64,000 bases of DNA from Camellia lanceoleosa (taxonomy: Eukaryota > Streptophyta > Magnoliopsida > Ericales > Theaceae), in NCBI GenBank assembly GCA_025200525.1, contig CM045762.1, forward strand, positions 25,225,084-25,289,083. The letters run 5' to 3'. The translations under genes were made by a program, and so were the position numbers. This document shows, piece after piece, positions 32,650 to 42,982 of this stretch. The notes beneath the pieces were generated by a model. It searched no databases. It saw only the letters and a program-made list of their open reading frames with translations, and had not been told where the DNA came from. Each line of letters begins with the position of its first letter. The first letter of the stretch is position 1.

Positions 32650-33097
32650 CTTTTGTTTAACTATATGGTTCTAAAAAATTATTTTCAAAAATGGGTTTTT
32701 TTTTAAAAAAAAAAACACATTAAAAATAAGTAAAATCAATTTTTGTTACCAAAAAAAAAAAAATCCTATTAAATTTTTTTAAAACCAAATGTAGACTTAA
32801 GTTCCCACATTTGTTGTTTCCTAAGGAAATGGATCCCAACAAATGGGGGACCTTGAGCCCACATTTGCAGAGGTGGCTTTTCATGATTTGTAAGGACCAA
32901 AATACACAATAGTTTTAGATTATCAAAACCAAACTCTTTATCTAAGTCATGAATTTGTACAAAGGTGGTGATCTACACCCATACTACTACAAATATTAGG
33001 TATAGTTCACCCAAGCCTAGAAAACATGTCTTGCTATAGTCAGTAGTGCTGATGCCTAGAAGGCTAAGACTTGAATGGGGAACCTTAGGATCAATAC
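32650..33097. repeat. Segmental duplication, copy 2a (left of Tat element)
   Basis: This matches 1-398, including the degraded hairpin and the AACCTTAGGATCAATAC end. It continues at 42249 after the Tat element. A second, tandem copy (2b) starts near 42579 with TTCACAATAGTTTTACATTA, equivalent to position ~200 of copy 1. Confidence 0.8.
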
Positions 33098-33500
33098 TGT
33101 GGGAGTCGAATAAATAGAGGAACGAAATCTGGTATACCCGAGGAGTCGGGAACTGAACGGCTCCATTCTGCTCAACTAGGACGCCGAATACGTTCTTAAG
33201 GCCGAATAGACTTGAGAAGGCATATCAAGACAAATGAAAGAATAATAAATAAAAAGTAGACTCTGGCCCCGAGGTCCAGAGAATGGATATAAATACAAGA
33301 GCTTCAGATTTGTAAAGGTATGCAAGAATCACTTCTAAAAACTTAGTGAACAAGCTTTCTTGAGTAGAAGAACTGACTTGTCCGTCGGAGTGCTAATTCC
33401 GGCACCCCCGACCGGAGTATTTGTGTCTTTGCAGGTGACTAGCAGAGGATCATTGGCGTCTTCCAGGATCTGAAGAGTATTTCCAAACCACTTCCCCACA
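33098..33500 (+). repeat. Tat element 5' LTR
   Basis: 403 bp, TG...CA. It has a TATA box TATAAATA at 33288-33295, with the same box in the 3' LTR at 42031-42038. Confidence 0.93.
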
Positions 33501-33502
33501 AT

Positions 33503-33519
33503 TGGCGCCGTCTGTGGGA
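33503..33519 (+). other. Tat element primer binding site
   Basis: TGGCGCCGTCTGTGGGA begins 2 bp after the 5' LTR. A TGGCGCC start is typical of plant gypsy primer sites complementary to a tRNA 3' end; I do not assign the tRNA. Confidence 0.75.
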
Positions 33520-33535
33520 ATACTCAAATATATCC

Positions 33536-35689
33536 ATGAAAGACGTGACTGAAGATCCTCCGATAGCCACCGACGAGACCGCACAGAGAGACGACTTCAC
33601 TCCGGCAAATACGCTCGGAAAGGAAACCGTCGCGCAGCGACACGCCTCGAACTCTAACTCACCAACGACTTCAACGACGGAAACGATGCAAGCGACCATA
33701 GAACAAGCCAGACAGACCAAACAGAGTTTGGACAACATCATCGCTGAGAACGAACGCCTTCGCCGCGATCTGGCCTTAGAAAAAGAAAAGTCCAAACGGG
33801 CAGGGCTCAAGGTTTCTAAGCGATTCCCACGGGCCGGTCCTCAACGACCTCGAGGCCAACAGCACAATGCCGACGATCCCCGCGCCTTAACCGATTACCT
33901 TGAGGAGGTGACAGAGGACGCACGTCGCCCAAGAGGCGTCCCGCTTGACACCGTGCATATGATATACAGCATGCCGATCGCCTCGACTGTACATACAATC
34001 CAGTCACTTCCAAGCCCCCAGCATCAGCTCACACCAACAAAGCGACCCCGGCTCCGAGAAGCGCCAAGCATCACCTTCGACGACTCTGATTTGAGCGGCG
34101 TAACACTCCCTCATGTAGATCCTCTGGTTGTTGCGCTACGCGTAAACAGGTTCACCGTTGAACGCGTCCTTATCGACCAGGGAAGCACTTCAGAGGTTAT
34201 GTACTATAAAACCTTCATCAAACTCGGGTTCAACGATTCGGATCTGACTCCAGCTCCTTATCCACTATTCGGCTTCAACGCCAACCCGAAGTACCCATTG
34301 GGAAAGATCAGTCTAACCGTTCGAGCTGGCTCCAGAACGGTGGATGTGGAATTCTTGGTCGTCAGGCTACCATCACCATACAATCTAATCATGGGGCGAT
34401 CATGGTTGCATACCCTGCAGGCCGTTCCAAGCACTTACCACCAGCTGCTACATTTCCTAACGGAACACGGCGTTGAGCAGATCTGTGGCTCTCAACAGTC
34501 AGCGCAAGCATGTTACCTTCTCGCTGCCAAGACGCCGAAGGAACTGCAAGTAAACTCCATTGAAATGCTCAGTCGAGAGATCCTGGATGACGTCGGGCGT
34601 CAACCAAACAAAAAGGCCACGGAAGGTTTAGACCGGGTTGACATTGATGGAAGCTCGGAAAAGTTTTTTATGATCGGCACCTCTCTAAGCCAGGTCGACA
34701 GACAGCAGCTGATCACTTTCTTACTCGGCAACCTCAACGTCTTTGCGTGGACTCCATACGAGATGCCGGGAGTAGACCCGTCAGTCTCACAGCACCACCT
34801 CAATGTCGACCCCCGGTGCAAGCCGATCATTCAGAAAGGCCGGCGATCCTCCGCAGAACACACCGCCGCCGTTGTAGAAGAAGTTGACAAATTGCTTGAC
34901 GCCAGGGCAATTAGAGAAGTCACCTACCCCACGTGGCTCTCCAACACAATGGTGGTGAAAAAGAAAAATGGAACTTGGCGAGTGTGCGTCGATTTCACGG
35001 ATCTGAACAAAGCTTGCCCCAAAGACTGCTTCTCCTTACCTAGAATTGACCAACTCATCGATGCGACGGCACGCCACCGGCGCATGAGTTTCCTCGATGC
35101 CTACAGAGGCTACCATCAGATCGCCATGAATCCGGATGATCAGGAAAAAATTGCATTCCTCACTCCAAGAGGAACCTACTGCTACAAGGTTATGCCTTTT
35201 GGACTGAAGAATGCAGGGGCAACTTACCAAAGACTGGTCACCACGATGTTCAAAGAACAGCTCGGACACACTATGGAAGTATACATCGATGACATGGTGG
35301 TCAAATCCAAAGAAGAACAAAACCATATAGCCGATCTGGAAAAGACATTCAACACCCTCATAAATCTGAGAATGAAGCTAAACGCTTCCAAATGCGCATT
35401 CGGGATCGGCTCCGGCAAATTCCTGGGTTATATCGTCAACCCCCCGAGGAATCGAAGCCAACCCGAGGCAAGTCACAGCAATTTTGGAACTGAGTTCCCC
35501 CCGTTCAGTGAAAGAAGTCCAAAAGTTGATAGGAATGGCTACTGTACTCAACAGGTTCATCAGTCGATCTATGGATCGCTGCAGACAATTCTTTCAGACA
35601 CTACGTCAGGGCAGAGCTTTCGAATGGTCCACCGAATCGCGGCGACTTTTAATCTGCTCAAGACCTACCTCCGACAAGACCTCTTCTAA
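33536..35689 (+). pseudogene. gag-pol: Tat element truncated gag-protease-RT
   Basis: This 717-codon frame begins with a Ser/Thr-rich N-terminus and a short coiled coil (ENERLRRDLALEKEKSKRAG), but the usual gag capsid domain and zinc knuckle are missing. The protease site is VLIDQGSTSEVMY, as in Tat-lineage elements. RT follows with RVCVDFTDLNKACPKD, MSFLDAYRGYHQI and the catalytic VYIDDMVVKS. After GYIVNP (about 35430) the frame shifts; the true continuation (SVKEVQKLIGMATVLNRFIS) is in the frame of 35484-35708. Gag loss makes it dependent on other elements. Confidence 0.9.
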
Positions 35690-35699
35690 CAACACCCGC

Positions 35700-36420
35700 C
35701 ATCGGTGACCCTCATTCTATATCTGGCGGCTCTCAAGCTGCCGTCAGTATTATTAAAAAGGAGGAAGGCGACAACGTACCGATGTATTATGTGAGCAAGG
35801 CAATGGTGGGCCAAACACGCTACCTACCTGGAAAAACTAGTCCTAGCCTTGGTCATGGCAAAGAAGAAAAGCGATGCATTACTTCCAAGGACCTGACATT
35901 AGGGTGCTAACAGACTATCCCTTCGATCAAGACTACGGAATGCGAAGCATCGGGCGTGTTTGAAGTGGGCTCTCGAACTTCGTATACGACATTCAGTTTT
36001 TACCCAAAACTGCAATCAAGGGGTAGGTGCTTGCCGACTTTGTTGCCGAATTCACAGGAGAGCTTGCCGACCTCAAGCCTGATGACGTCCAGCCAAAGGC
36101 CAAAGTTCGGTCAAAGCCAGATTGGAGAATTTATGTTGGGGACATTTGGCAGTTGTACTGTGATGGATCGTCTAACCAACGGGCAAAGGGCGCGATCGTA
36201 ATTATGTCTCAGACGGCGCAGAATTGAGCAGTCAAGCTCGCTTCGAAACATCAAATAACGATGTCAATATGAAGCCCTTTAGCCGGATCATGGAACGCAC
36301 ATCTCGGCGTACGGGCGTTGGTGTTTTGTGACTCAAAATTGGTAATCAACCAGCTGAAGGGGGAGTACGCGGCAAGAGACGAGCGTGGGCTTGATACTTG
36401 TACATACGTCGTTGTAATGC
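35700..36420 (+). pseudogene. pol: Tat element RNase H region, broken; integrase absent
   Basis: Degenerate pieces show an RT-linked RNase H (MYYVSKAM, then DFVAEFTGEL). A second archaeal-type RNase H of the Tat lineage follows (WQLYCDGSSNQRAKGA, then FCDSKLVINQLKGEYAARDE). Frameshifts and stops separate them. Right after YAARDERG the tandem repeats begin, so nothing recognisable as integrase (no HHCC or DDE) remains. Confidence 0.8.
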
Positions 36421-36424
36421 AAGG

Positions 36425-37625
36425 TTTCGTGTTTTTATATGTTTGTGCAAAACACCTTAGGGCCGAATAAGTCTCCGGATTCGGAGCGCCCTTCGTGGAT
36501 ATCACGATTGGCTACATTAAGTCTCCGGATTCGGAGCCCCCTTTGGTGCATGACGCCTTAGGGCCGATTAAGTCTCCGGATTCGGAGCGCCCTTCGTGGA
36601 TGTCACGATTGGCCAAAACAAGTCTCCGGATTCGGAGCCCCCTTTGGTGCATGACGCCTTAGGGCCGAATAAGTCTCCGGATTCGGAGCACTCTTCGTGG
36701 ATATCATGATTGGCTACATTAAGTCTCTGGATTCGGAGCCCCCTTTGGTGCATGACACCTTAGGGCCGATTAAGTCTCCGGATTCGGAGCGCCCTTCGTG
36801 GATGTCACGATTAGCCAAAACAAGTTTCCGGATTCGGAGCGCCCTTCGTGGATGTCACGATTGGCCAAAACAAGTCTCTGGATTCGGAGCCCCCTTTGGT
36901 GCATGACGCCTTAGGGCCGAATAAGTCTCCGAATTCGGAGCGCCCTTCATGGATGTCACGATTGGCCAAAACAAGTCTCCAGATTCGGAGCCCCCTTTGG
37001 TGCATGACGCCTTAGGGCCGAATAAGTCTCCGAATTCGAAGCGCCCTTCGTGGATGTCACGATTGGCCAAAACAAGTCTCCGGATTCGGAGCCCCCTTTG
37101 GCGCATGACACCTTAGGGCCGAATAAGTCTCCGGATTCGGAGCCCCCTTTGGTGCATGACGCCTTGGGGCCGAATAAGTCTCCGGATACGGAACCCCTTA
37201 GGTGCATGACGCCTTAGGGCCGAATAAGTCTCCGGATTCGGAGCGCCCTTCGTGGATGTCACGATTGGCCAAAACAAGTCTCCGGATTCGGAGCCCCCTT
37301 TGGGGCATGACGCCTTAGGGCCGAATAAGTCTCCGAATTCGGAGCGCCCTTCGTGGATGTCACGATTGGCCAAAACAAGTCTCCGGATTCGGAGCCCCCT
37401 TTGGCGCATGACACCTTAGGGCCGAATAAGTCTCCGGATTCGGAGCCCCCTTAGGTGCATGACGCCTTAGGGCCGAATAAGTCTCCGGATACGGAGCCCC
37501 TTAGGTGCATGACGCCTTAGGGCCGAATAAGTCTTCGAATTCGGAGCGCCTTTTGAGGCATGACGCCTTGGGGCCGAATAAGTCTCCGAATACGGAGCCC
37601 CTTAGGTGCATGACGCCTTAGGGCC
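36425..37625 (+). repeat. Two-phase ~50-bp satellite array in Tat element
   Basis: About 24 units of 40-51 bp share the start AGTCTCCGGATTCGGAGC. One type continues GCCCTTCGTGGATGTCACGA plus TTGGCCAAAACA; the other continues CCCCTTTGGTGCATGACGCC plus TTAGGGCCGAAT. They alternate, with runs of the second type toward the right. Long minus-strand frames through the array come from its period and are not genes. Variable tandem repeats downstream of pol are known in Tat/Ogre elements. Confidence 0.92.
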
Positions 37626-38076
37626 CACTAATGCATTTCTGAACGTTTATACCATACAGTGCAAAATATTCTAATCAAAATCTAAATATTCCAATAAAAT
37701 GAATCGACACGTTTGAACTAGAAATATTTTACAATCAAAATATTTTACGATCAAAGACGGACATTGAAAATGAAAGCCTATTTATTCATAGTGAAGTCTG
37801 TTGTTGCATTACACTCTAGTTAATCGGCCTCCTCATCGTCGCTCTTCTCCATTTCAAATTCAGAATAGGGAAGGTAATGTCGGTGATATAGGGGTGAAGT
37901 TTAATCTATGCCTAGGGACCCAAGAACCTCCACGGTTTGAAGGGCCTTGATCCACCATGCTTCAAACCACGATTTTCAGATCGACAAACTTCTCGGCAAG
38001 GTCTGTCTTGGTTTTATCAACCCCGCCTTGAAACCGCCCCGATATCCTTTCTCGTAACCGGGGCCTTTGGGACGAT
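37626..38076. other. Spacer between satellite and antisense ORFs
   Basis: 450 bp of unique sequence without a convincing ORF on the plus strand; on the minus strand it is the likely 3' end of the antisense gene. Confidence 0.5.
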
Positions 38077-38904
38077 TTACCACTTGAAGTTGACCGTCAC
38101 GGCCACCATTCGAACCTTCTTAAGCTCCCGAAGCTCACTCTCGGCCTTTTTCGCGCGAGTTTCCAGACTGCGACTCCTTTCGTCCTTTTTCTCAATGTCA
38201 CGTCTCATCGCACGCAGACGCATGCCAATCTCATAAGCATTATACAACCCCTTTACAGCCCTATGAATGCCGTCCCGAAACACTTCGAAATCACGACGAC
38301 CAACCATCGATTGTCGGACCTCCGACAAAAAAATCTGTCGAGCAAACTCGACTGCCACATCTGGGTTTTTAATGATGGAATCCGCCTCTGTCATCGGTTT
38401 ATTCTTCACAAAAACTGCAAAGTTCAATGGCCGCGGCGTCGCGTCCACCTCGATTCCCCGTCGCGGGCATGGGGAACCTCCCCGTTGAACGTCTCTTTGA
38501 GGGGACCAGCTTCCACGACTAAGGCACTGCTGTTTTTCCCGATCCTTGGATGCTTTTCTTCCCATACCAGTGGGCTCACTGCTGCGATACATTTCGACGT
38601 TTGTATTCAGCCAATCTCGGTCCTTTCCCAGTATTGGCTCAACCCTGTACCCAAATAAATAAGACCCTTGGTACGAACTTACCCCATTTATTCTGAGATA
38701 CGCGCAGCTCCCCCAAGGCAGCGTCAGTATGACTGAAAGCCAAACGTCGGACGACGGTCCGCGTGCCAATAAGTATGAACCATTCGGCTCTTCACGCTCG
38801 CGCCCTGGCCAAGGCAAGGGCAGATTTATTAATCTGATCGGCCGCCTTTTCAAAGATGCCTCAGCCAGCCCACGAGTGTGAACCATTCGGCTCTTCACGC
38901 TCAC
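38077..38904 (-). CDS. Antisense ORF of Tat element, distal coiled-coil part
   Basis: The 275-codon frame has two parts. The N-terminal ~120 residues overlap the 118-bp repeats and are probably not ancestral coding sequence. The C-terminal half reads VDATPRPLNFAVFVKNKPMT, then a helical region (AVEFARQIFLSEVRQSMVGR; ERSRSLETRAKKAESELREL) typical of coiled coils. It lies downstream of the other minus-strand pieces in transcription order. Function unknown; extra antisense ORFs are recorded for plant Tat-lineage elements. Confidence 0.5.
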   Translation of the reverse strand: MSVKSRMVHTRGLAEASLKRRPIRLINLPLPWPGREREEPNGSYLLARGPSSDVWLSVILTLPWGSCAYLRINGVSSYQGSYLFGYRVEPILGKDRDWLNTNVEMYRSSEPTGMGRKASKDREKQQCLSRGSWSPQRDVQRGGSPCPRRGIEVDATPRPLNFAVFVKNKPMTEADSIIKNPDVAVEFARQIFLSEVRQSMVGRRDFEVFRDGIHRAVKGLYNAYEIGMRLRAMRRDIEKKDERSRSLETRAKKAESELRELKKVRMVAVTVNFKW

Positions 38905-39165
38905 GCCCTGGCCAAGGCAAGGGCAGATTTATTAATCTAATCGGCCGCATTTTCAAAGATGCCTCGGCCAGCCCACGTGCGAACCATTCGGCTTGTCACG
39001 CTCGAGCCCTGGCCAAGGCAAGGGCAGATTTATTAATCTAATCGGCCGCCTTTTCAGAGATGCCTCGGCCAGCCCCCGAAGCGGTTATTAATCTAATCGG
39101 CCGCCTTTTTCAAAGATGCCTCGCCACAGCAGTATGAACCATTCGGCTCTTCACGCTCGCGCCCT
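38770..39165. repeat. ~105-118-bp tandem repeats
   Basis: Four to five units, some partial, each read GAACCATTCGGCTCTTCACG, then CGCCCTGGCCAAGGCAAGG, then GCAGATTTATTAATCT and ATCGGCCGCCTTTTCAAAGA. One central unit is truncated. They form a second array within the same element, unrelated in sequence to the 50-bp satellite. Confidence 0.9.
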
Positions 39166-39623
39166 GGCTAAGGCAAGGACAGATTATAGATCTATTAAGA
39201 AATATCACCATAAAATTACGGAAACATCAGCACATTGAGCAGAATTCATAACATTTTATAACTACAAAAAGTATCGACGTCCATTTCTGTATCATAACAT
39301 TTTATAATATCAGCCCGCATGAAAAATGTTTGATAAACAAATACAAAATAACAAAAACAAACGGAAAAAGTACTTTCTAAATCATAACAATTGTGAATCG
39401 TAAAGATCAACCCTCGGAATCGCCTCCAATGGATCGATGTCCACTTGCTCATACGGTATTGGCATATTCAAATGAAACTCCACCGGCAAAGAAGGGCCTT
39501 GTGCCAACCATGTTTGAAGCCCCGATTCTCAAACCGAGAGACTGGTCCACATACTCGGCGAAGTCCAAATTTCTTCCCTCTTTCAAGACTTTTGAATCGG
39601 CAATCACCTTCGCCGCCTTCATT

Positions 39624-40356
39624 TCAAATAACTCGGCCTCCAGGTGGTAATCGCTTTTGGGACAAGCCAAGTGCAGCTTCCATATCGTCGGCCTTCTTCT
39701 CGGCCTCCTCTCTCGACTTATTCGCATCACGAGCTCTCTCTACCGCGGCCTCTGCCCGAGAAGCCTCCTGGTTTGCTCTTAAAAATTCGTCCTCGGCCCT
39801 TCTCCTCTGGCCCTCAACTTGCTTTCGTAAACGACTAATCTGCTTGACGGCGTCGAGATGGCGACGGCCTACATCGGCTATCCTACCAACGGCCTGCAAA
39901 AGCAAAATTCAAAAAAGTAACGCGAACAATGTTTGGATGAGGTGAAGGAAAAATCAGAATACGCACCAAAAGGGCCAACTGCGCGGCTAACATTGTCGCA
40001 TTCAAATCCGGTTCCAACTGGAAAGCCTCCATATCAGACGGCAACGACAGAGACGTTGCCACGCCGAACGCGACCTCCGGGTCTTTAAGCGCCGAGGCAT
40101 CCGAAGGAACCGGCATGTTTCTTACCATCGGTCGAATCACAAAGGGCACAACCTCACTCGATCCCTCCATTCGAGGTCGTTTGCCGCCGTGATCTTCTAA
40201 ACCGACCTCACGATCCCTAGCACGTTTCTCCGCCTTTCCCTCAACATCCTGAACGGCTTCCCCAACCAATGCGGATTCGGCATTCTTATTTGTTGCCGCC
40301 TCCTCAACAATTCCCAAGGATCTCGATTCGTGGTCGGGAGGAATGTTGAGATTCAC
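39624..40356 (-). CDS. Antisense ORF of Tat element, middle exons
   Basis: An exon ending at 39967 encodes MNLNIPPDHESRSLGIVEEA, then a basic segment (EKRARDREVGLEDHGGKRPR) and LPSDMEAFQLEPDLNA. A consensus intron (39966-39894, GTGCGTATTC...TTTTGCAG, 73 bp) leads into AVGRIADVGRRHLDAVKQIS and a long Arg/Glu-rich coiled coil (KQVEGQRRRAEDEFLRANQE, continuing to EEAEKKADDM). Removing the intron keeps the frame open, which supports a spliced antisense transcript. No enzymatic motif is seen. Confidence 0.55.
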
Positions 40357-40654
40357 TGGTGGGCGTTTCAGTCGAAAGGCCCTCCGCTCTTCGCCGTGCG
40401 GCTAACCTCTCCTCATTCGCCTTCTTAGCAAGCTTTGTCAGGCTTAACCCAGCCATGTTAGTGGAGCCCGAGATGAGAAAACGGTTTGTACGTTGAGGAA
40501 CGTCGTCAACAGAAAGGTTCCCCCGCCCCGAAGTAGATGGAGGATCGGCAGAATCCAATACCTCCTCAGATTCGGCCCCGGACTGATCTGATTCGGCAAT
40601 ATCGGATACTTCGGTATTCTTCGAATCGGACCCTTCAAAACCTACCTGTCTCAA
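40304..40654 (-). CDS. Antisense ORF of Tat element, acidic linker exon
   Basis: A 116-codon frame is rich in Ser, Asp and Glu (FEGSDSKNTEVSDIAESDQS, then GAESEEVLDSADPPS), followed by a basic stretch (LTKLAKKANEERLAARRRAE). Just upstream the same strand reads PIYTTFSAAENIPILKEEDF in a joined frame up to a possible donor at CAG|GTAGGT near 40647. It overlaps the next ORF by 53 bp in another frame, so splicing or a frameshift is expected. Confidence 0.45.
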   Translation of the reverse strand: MRQVGFEGSDSKNTEVSDIAESDQSGAESEEVLDSADPPSTSGRGNLSVDDVPQRTNRFLISGSTNMAGLSLTKLAKKANEERLAARRRAEGLSTETPTSESQHSSRPRIEILGNC

Positions 40655-40783
40655 GTTTTTGAAGTCGGATAAAATACGAGCGACGAGAAAATCTTCCTCC
40701 TTCAGAATCGGTATGTTCTCCGCAGCCGAAAAGGTTGTATATATAGGCTCGTAGCAAAGCAGAATGTGAGCCGCTCTTCCTCG

Positions 40784-41491
40784 CTATAAAGATGCGACGG
40801 TAAAATAACTAAGAGCAATCCTAATGTCCGAAAGAACGGCGTCGTCAGTTGAAGCTTGGACTTTTTTCAAATCGTTCCCTGCACAAGACAAGCCGTAAGA
40901 CTCAAGAAAACAGGGTATGGCAAATATAAACACGCAATACGAGCAAGAGGTCATTCGGCGACCTGGTTCGCCCCTACGTCTAAGAATAGGATCGGCACGA
41001 TCCTCCCCTTCGCCGAACTCCCAGTTGCCGCGGACAACGACCATGACATCATCGACTCGTTTCCCAGAGATGGAAAGCATAGTAATCAACTGATGATCTG
41101 TATCCTTAGCTCTGAGGAAGTAACGCCCGTGCCGACCAGAGGACTTGGCCAAAGCATAACAGTGCCGAATGGCAAGAATGCCAAGATTAATTCCAAGGCA
41201 ATGGTTCAACGCTATGACCCCCATTATAATTCTAAAGAAATTCACATTGGGCTGGGAAGGGATCAAATCCCAATGGCGAAGAAAAGCCCTCAGAAACGGG
41301 TGAAGGGGAAAGCGGACTCCACCCTCTGCGATTGACCAAAGGGGAAAGACAATCGTGGTTTCGTCCTCCCTCTCCATGTCAAGAGTGTCGTCCGCCACAA
41401 ACGACAGGTGGACATCGTCAGGAATAGAGAAATGGCATCTAAAGCCAGCAATTCGATCTGACGAAAGGAGGTCTTTCAAATGTTTCGCCAT
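40784..41491 (-). CDS. Antisense ORF of Tat element, PF04195-like N-terminal domain
   Basis: The start MAKHLKDLLSSDRIAGF lies 350 bp from the 3' LTR, transcribed away from it. The core VRFPLHPFLRAFLRHWDLIP, SQPNVNFFRIIMGVIALNHC resembles the 'putative gypsy-type transposon' domain (PF04195, from memory) seen in plant antisense ORFs. An 84-bp segment (40962-40879, GTCGCC...TTGTGCAG) is a possible in-frame intron. The protein's role is unknown. Conservation of this frame among Tat elements is established in general, but its match here is by eye. Confidence 0.6.
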   Translation of the reverse strand: MAKHLKDLLSSDRIAGFRCHFSIPDDVHLSFVADDTLDMEREDETTIVFPLWSIAEGGVRFPLHPFLRAFLRHWDLIPSQPNVNFFRIIMGVIALNHCLGINLGILAIRHCYALAKSSGRHGRYFLRAKDTDHQLITMLSISGKRVDDVMVVVRGNWEFGEGEDRADPILRRRGEPGRRMTSCSYCVFIFAIPCFLESYGLSCAGNDLKKVQASTDDAVLSDIRIALSYFTVASL

Positions 41492-41840
41492 AACCTACTG
41501 ACTATAAGAACATGCGACGGAATAAACAAACTAGGAAAAGCTTCAGAGCAGGGGAGAGAAAAACTTACAAAAATGAAGAGAGTATCACAGATGGAAGAAT
41601 TGCAAGAACGATTCGAAGAGCAACCCAGCAACCAGCGTCATAGAACACGGATTCAAAAGGACATCAGATTTCAAATCATAATAAATAGGCGTGTACGAAG
41701 GGGCGGGAAGTTAAGACGACGATTAAAGGGGGAGTAATTAAACGTCCGCGTGATAAGTCTAACCCCCAAATTTCGGTTCAGGGTATTTGAAAGTCGGACC
41801 AAGCATTTCACCCACGCCATTGATGAACGGCGGGGGCAAT

Positions 41841-42243
41841 TGTGGGAGCCGAATAAATAGAGGAACGAAATCTGATATACCCGAAGAGCCGGGATCTGAA
41901 CGGCTCCATTCTGTTCAACTAGGACGCCGAATACGTTCTGAAGGCCGAATAGACTTGAGAAGGCATATCAGGACAAATGAAAGAATAATAAGTAAAAAGT
42001 AGACTCTGGCCCCGAGGTCCAGAGAATGGATATAAATACAAGAGCTTTAGATTTGTAAAGGTATGCAAGAATCACTTCTAAAAACTTAGTGAACAAGCTT
42101 TCTTGAGTAGAGGAACTGACTTGTCCGTCGGAGTGCTAATTCCGGCACCCCCGACCGGAGTATTTGTGTCTTTGCAGGTGACTAGCAGAGGATCATTGGC
42201 GTCTTCCAGGATCTGAAGAGTATTTCCAAACCACTTCCACACA
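41841..42243 (+). repeat. Tat element 3' LTR
   Basis: 403 bp, starting TGTGGGAGCC after GGCGGGGGCAAT and ending CCACACA, followed by the AATAC duplication. About 97% identical to the 5' LTR by eye. Confidence 0.93.
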
Positions 42244-42248
42244 AATAC

Positions 42249-42579
42249 CAAAGTCTTTACTGATGAAATAAAATAAAATAAAAAATTTAAGGTCTGTATA
42301 TAAGGCTAAAGTAAAGAAATTTAGATAATTAAAAAAAAAATCACTAAAAGTGAAAAAATGGAAAAGGAAGGTTTATTTTCTTGGATTTGTAATTTGTTGT
42401 TGTAGTTGTTAGCTATTTCTATCAAATGTCATTATCTACTTAGAATTAATGTCATTATCTGCTTAGAATTATTGTCTAGTTTATGACTGGAGGTGATTGC
42501 TTGTTCTTATTGTAGAATAACTTGTGAAAATGAAGAGGAACGACAAAGCAGCAAGGCACGTCGGGGTTGCCCCAAACTC
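42249..42579. repeat. Segmental duplication, copy 2a (right of Tat element)
   Basis: This continues 32650-33097 and matches 399-700 of copy 1, ending inside the Cys-rich exon (CCCCAAACTCA), where a tandem duplicate begins. The truncated exon reads CSYCRITCENEEERQSSKAR up to GCP. Confidence 0.75.
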
Positions 42580-42982
42580 ATTCACAATAGTTTTACATTA
42601 TCAAAACCAAACTCTTTGTCTAAGTCATGAATTTGTACAAAGGTGGTGATCTACACCCATACTACTACAAATATTAGGTATAGTTCACCCAGGCCTAGAA
42701 AACATGTCTTGCTATAGCCAGCAGTGCTCATGCCTAGAAGACTAGGACTTGAATGGGGAACCTTAGGATCAATACCAAAGTCTTTACCAATGAAATAAAA
42801 TAAAATAAAAAATTTAAGGTCTATATACTTGAAAAGTAAAAAAATTTAGAAAATTAAAAAAAAAAAAAAAATCGCTAAAAAAGGTTTATTTTCTTGGATT
42901 TGTAATTTGTTGTTGTAGTTGTTAGCTACTTCTATCAAATGTCAATATCTATTTAGAATTATTGTCTAATTTATGACTGGAG

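Larger units (their letters stand above)
33098..42243 (+). mobile_element. Tat-like gypsy element, 9.15 kb, non-autonomous
   Basis: Identical 5-bp duplications AATAC (33093-33097, 42244-42248) and 403-bp LTRs (TGTGGGAG...CCACACA or similar) define it. Copies 1 and 2b of the surrounding duplication supply the empty site. Inside are a primer site starting TGGCGCCGTCTGTGGGA (33503), a truncated gag-protease-RT-RNase H and a satellite-like array. Minus-strand ORFs and a GC-rich purine tract (GGCGGGGGCAAT) precede the 3' LTR. By eye the LTRs differ at about 12 of 403 positions, so it is fairly young. No integrase is found. Confidence 0.93.

Noticed and set aside
36568..37409. Several overlapping minus-strand ORFs of 60-98 codons with repeated SGDLFGPKASCTKGGSE
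   Set aside because: They are produced by the satellite period being close to a multiple of three; no start context or conservation beyond the repeat.
36425..37625. Regularly spaced ~50-bp repeats resembling a CRISPR array
   Set aside because: There are only two alternating tails rather than unique spacers, the units are tandem without gaps, and the context is a plant retrotransposon.
33098..42243. Integrated virus rather than a retrotransposon
   Set aside because: LTRs, primer site, purine tract and lineage motifs fit a plant Tat-like element; no envelope or movement protein is seen.
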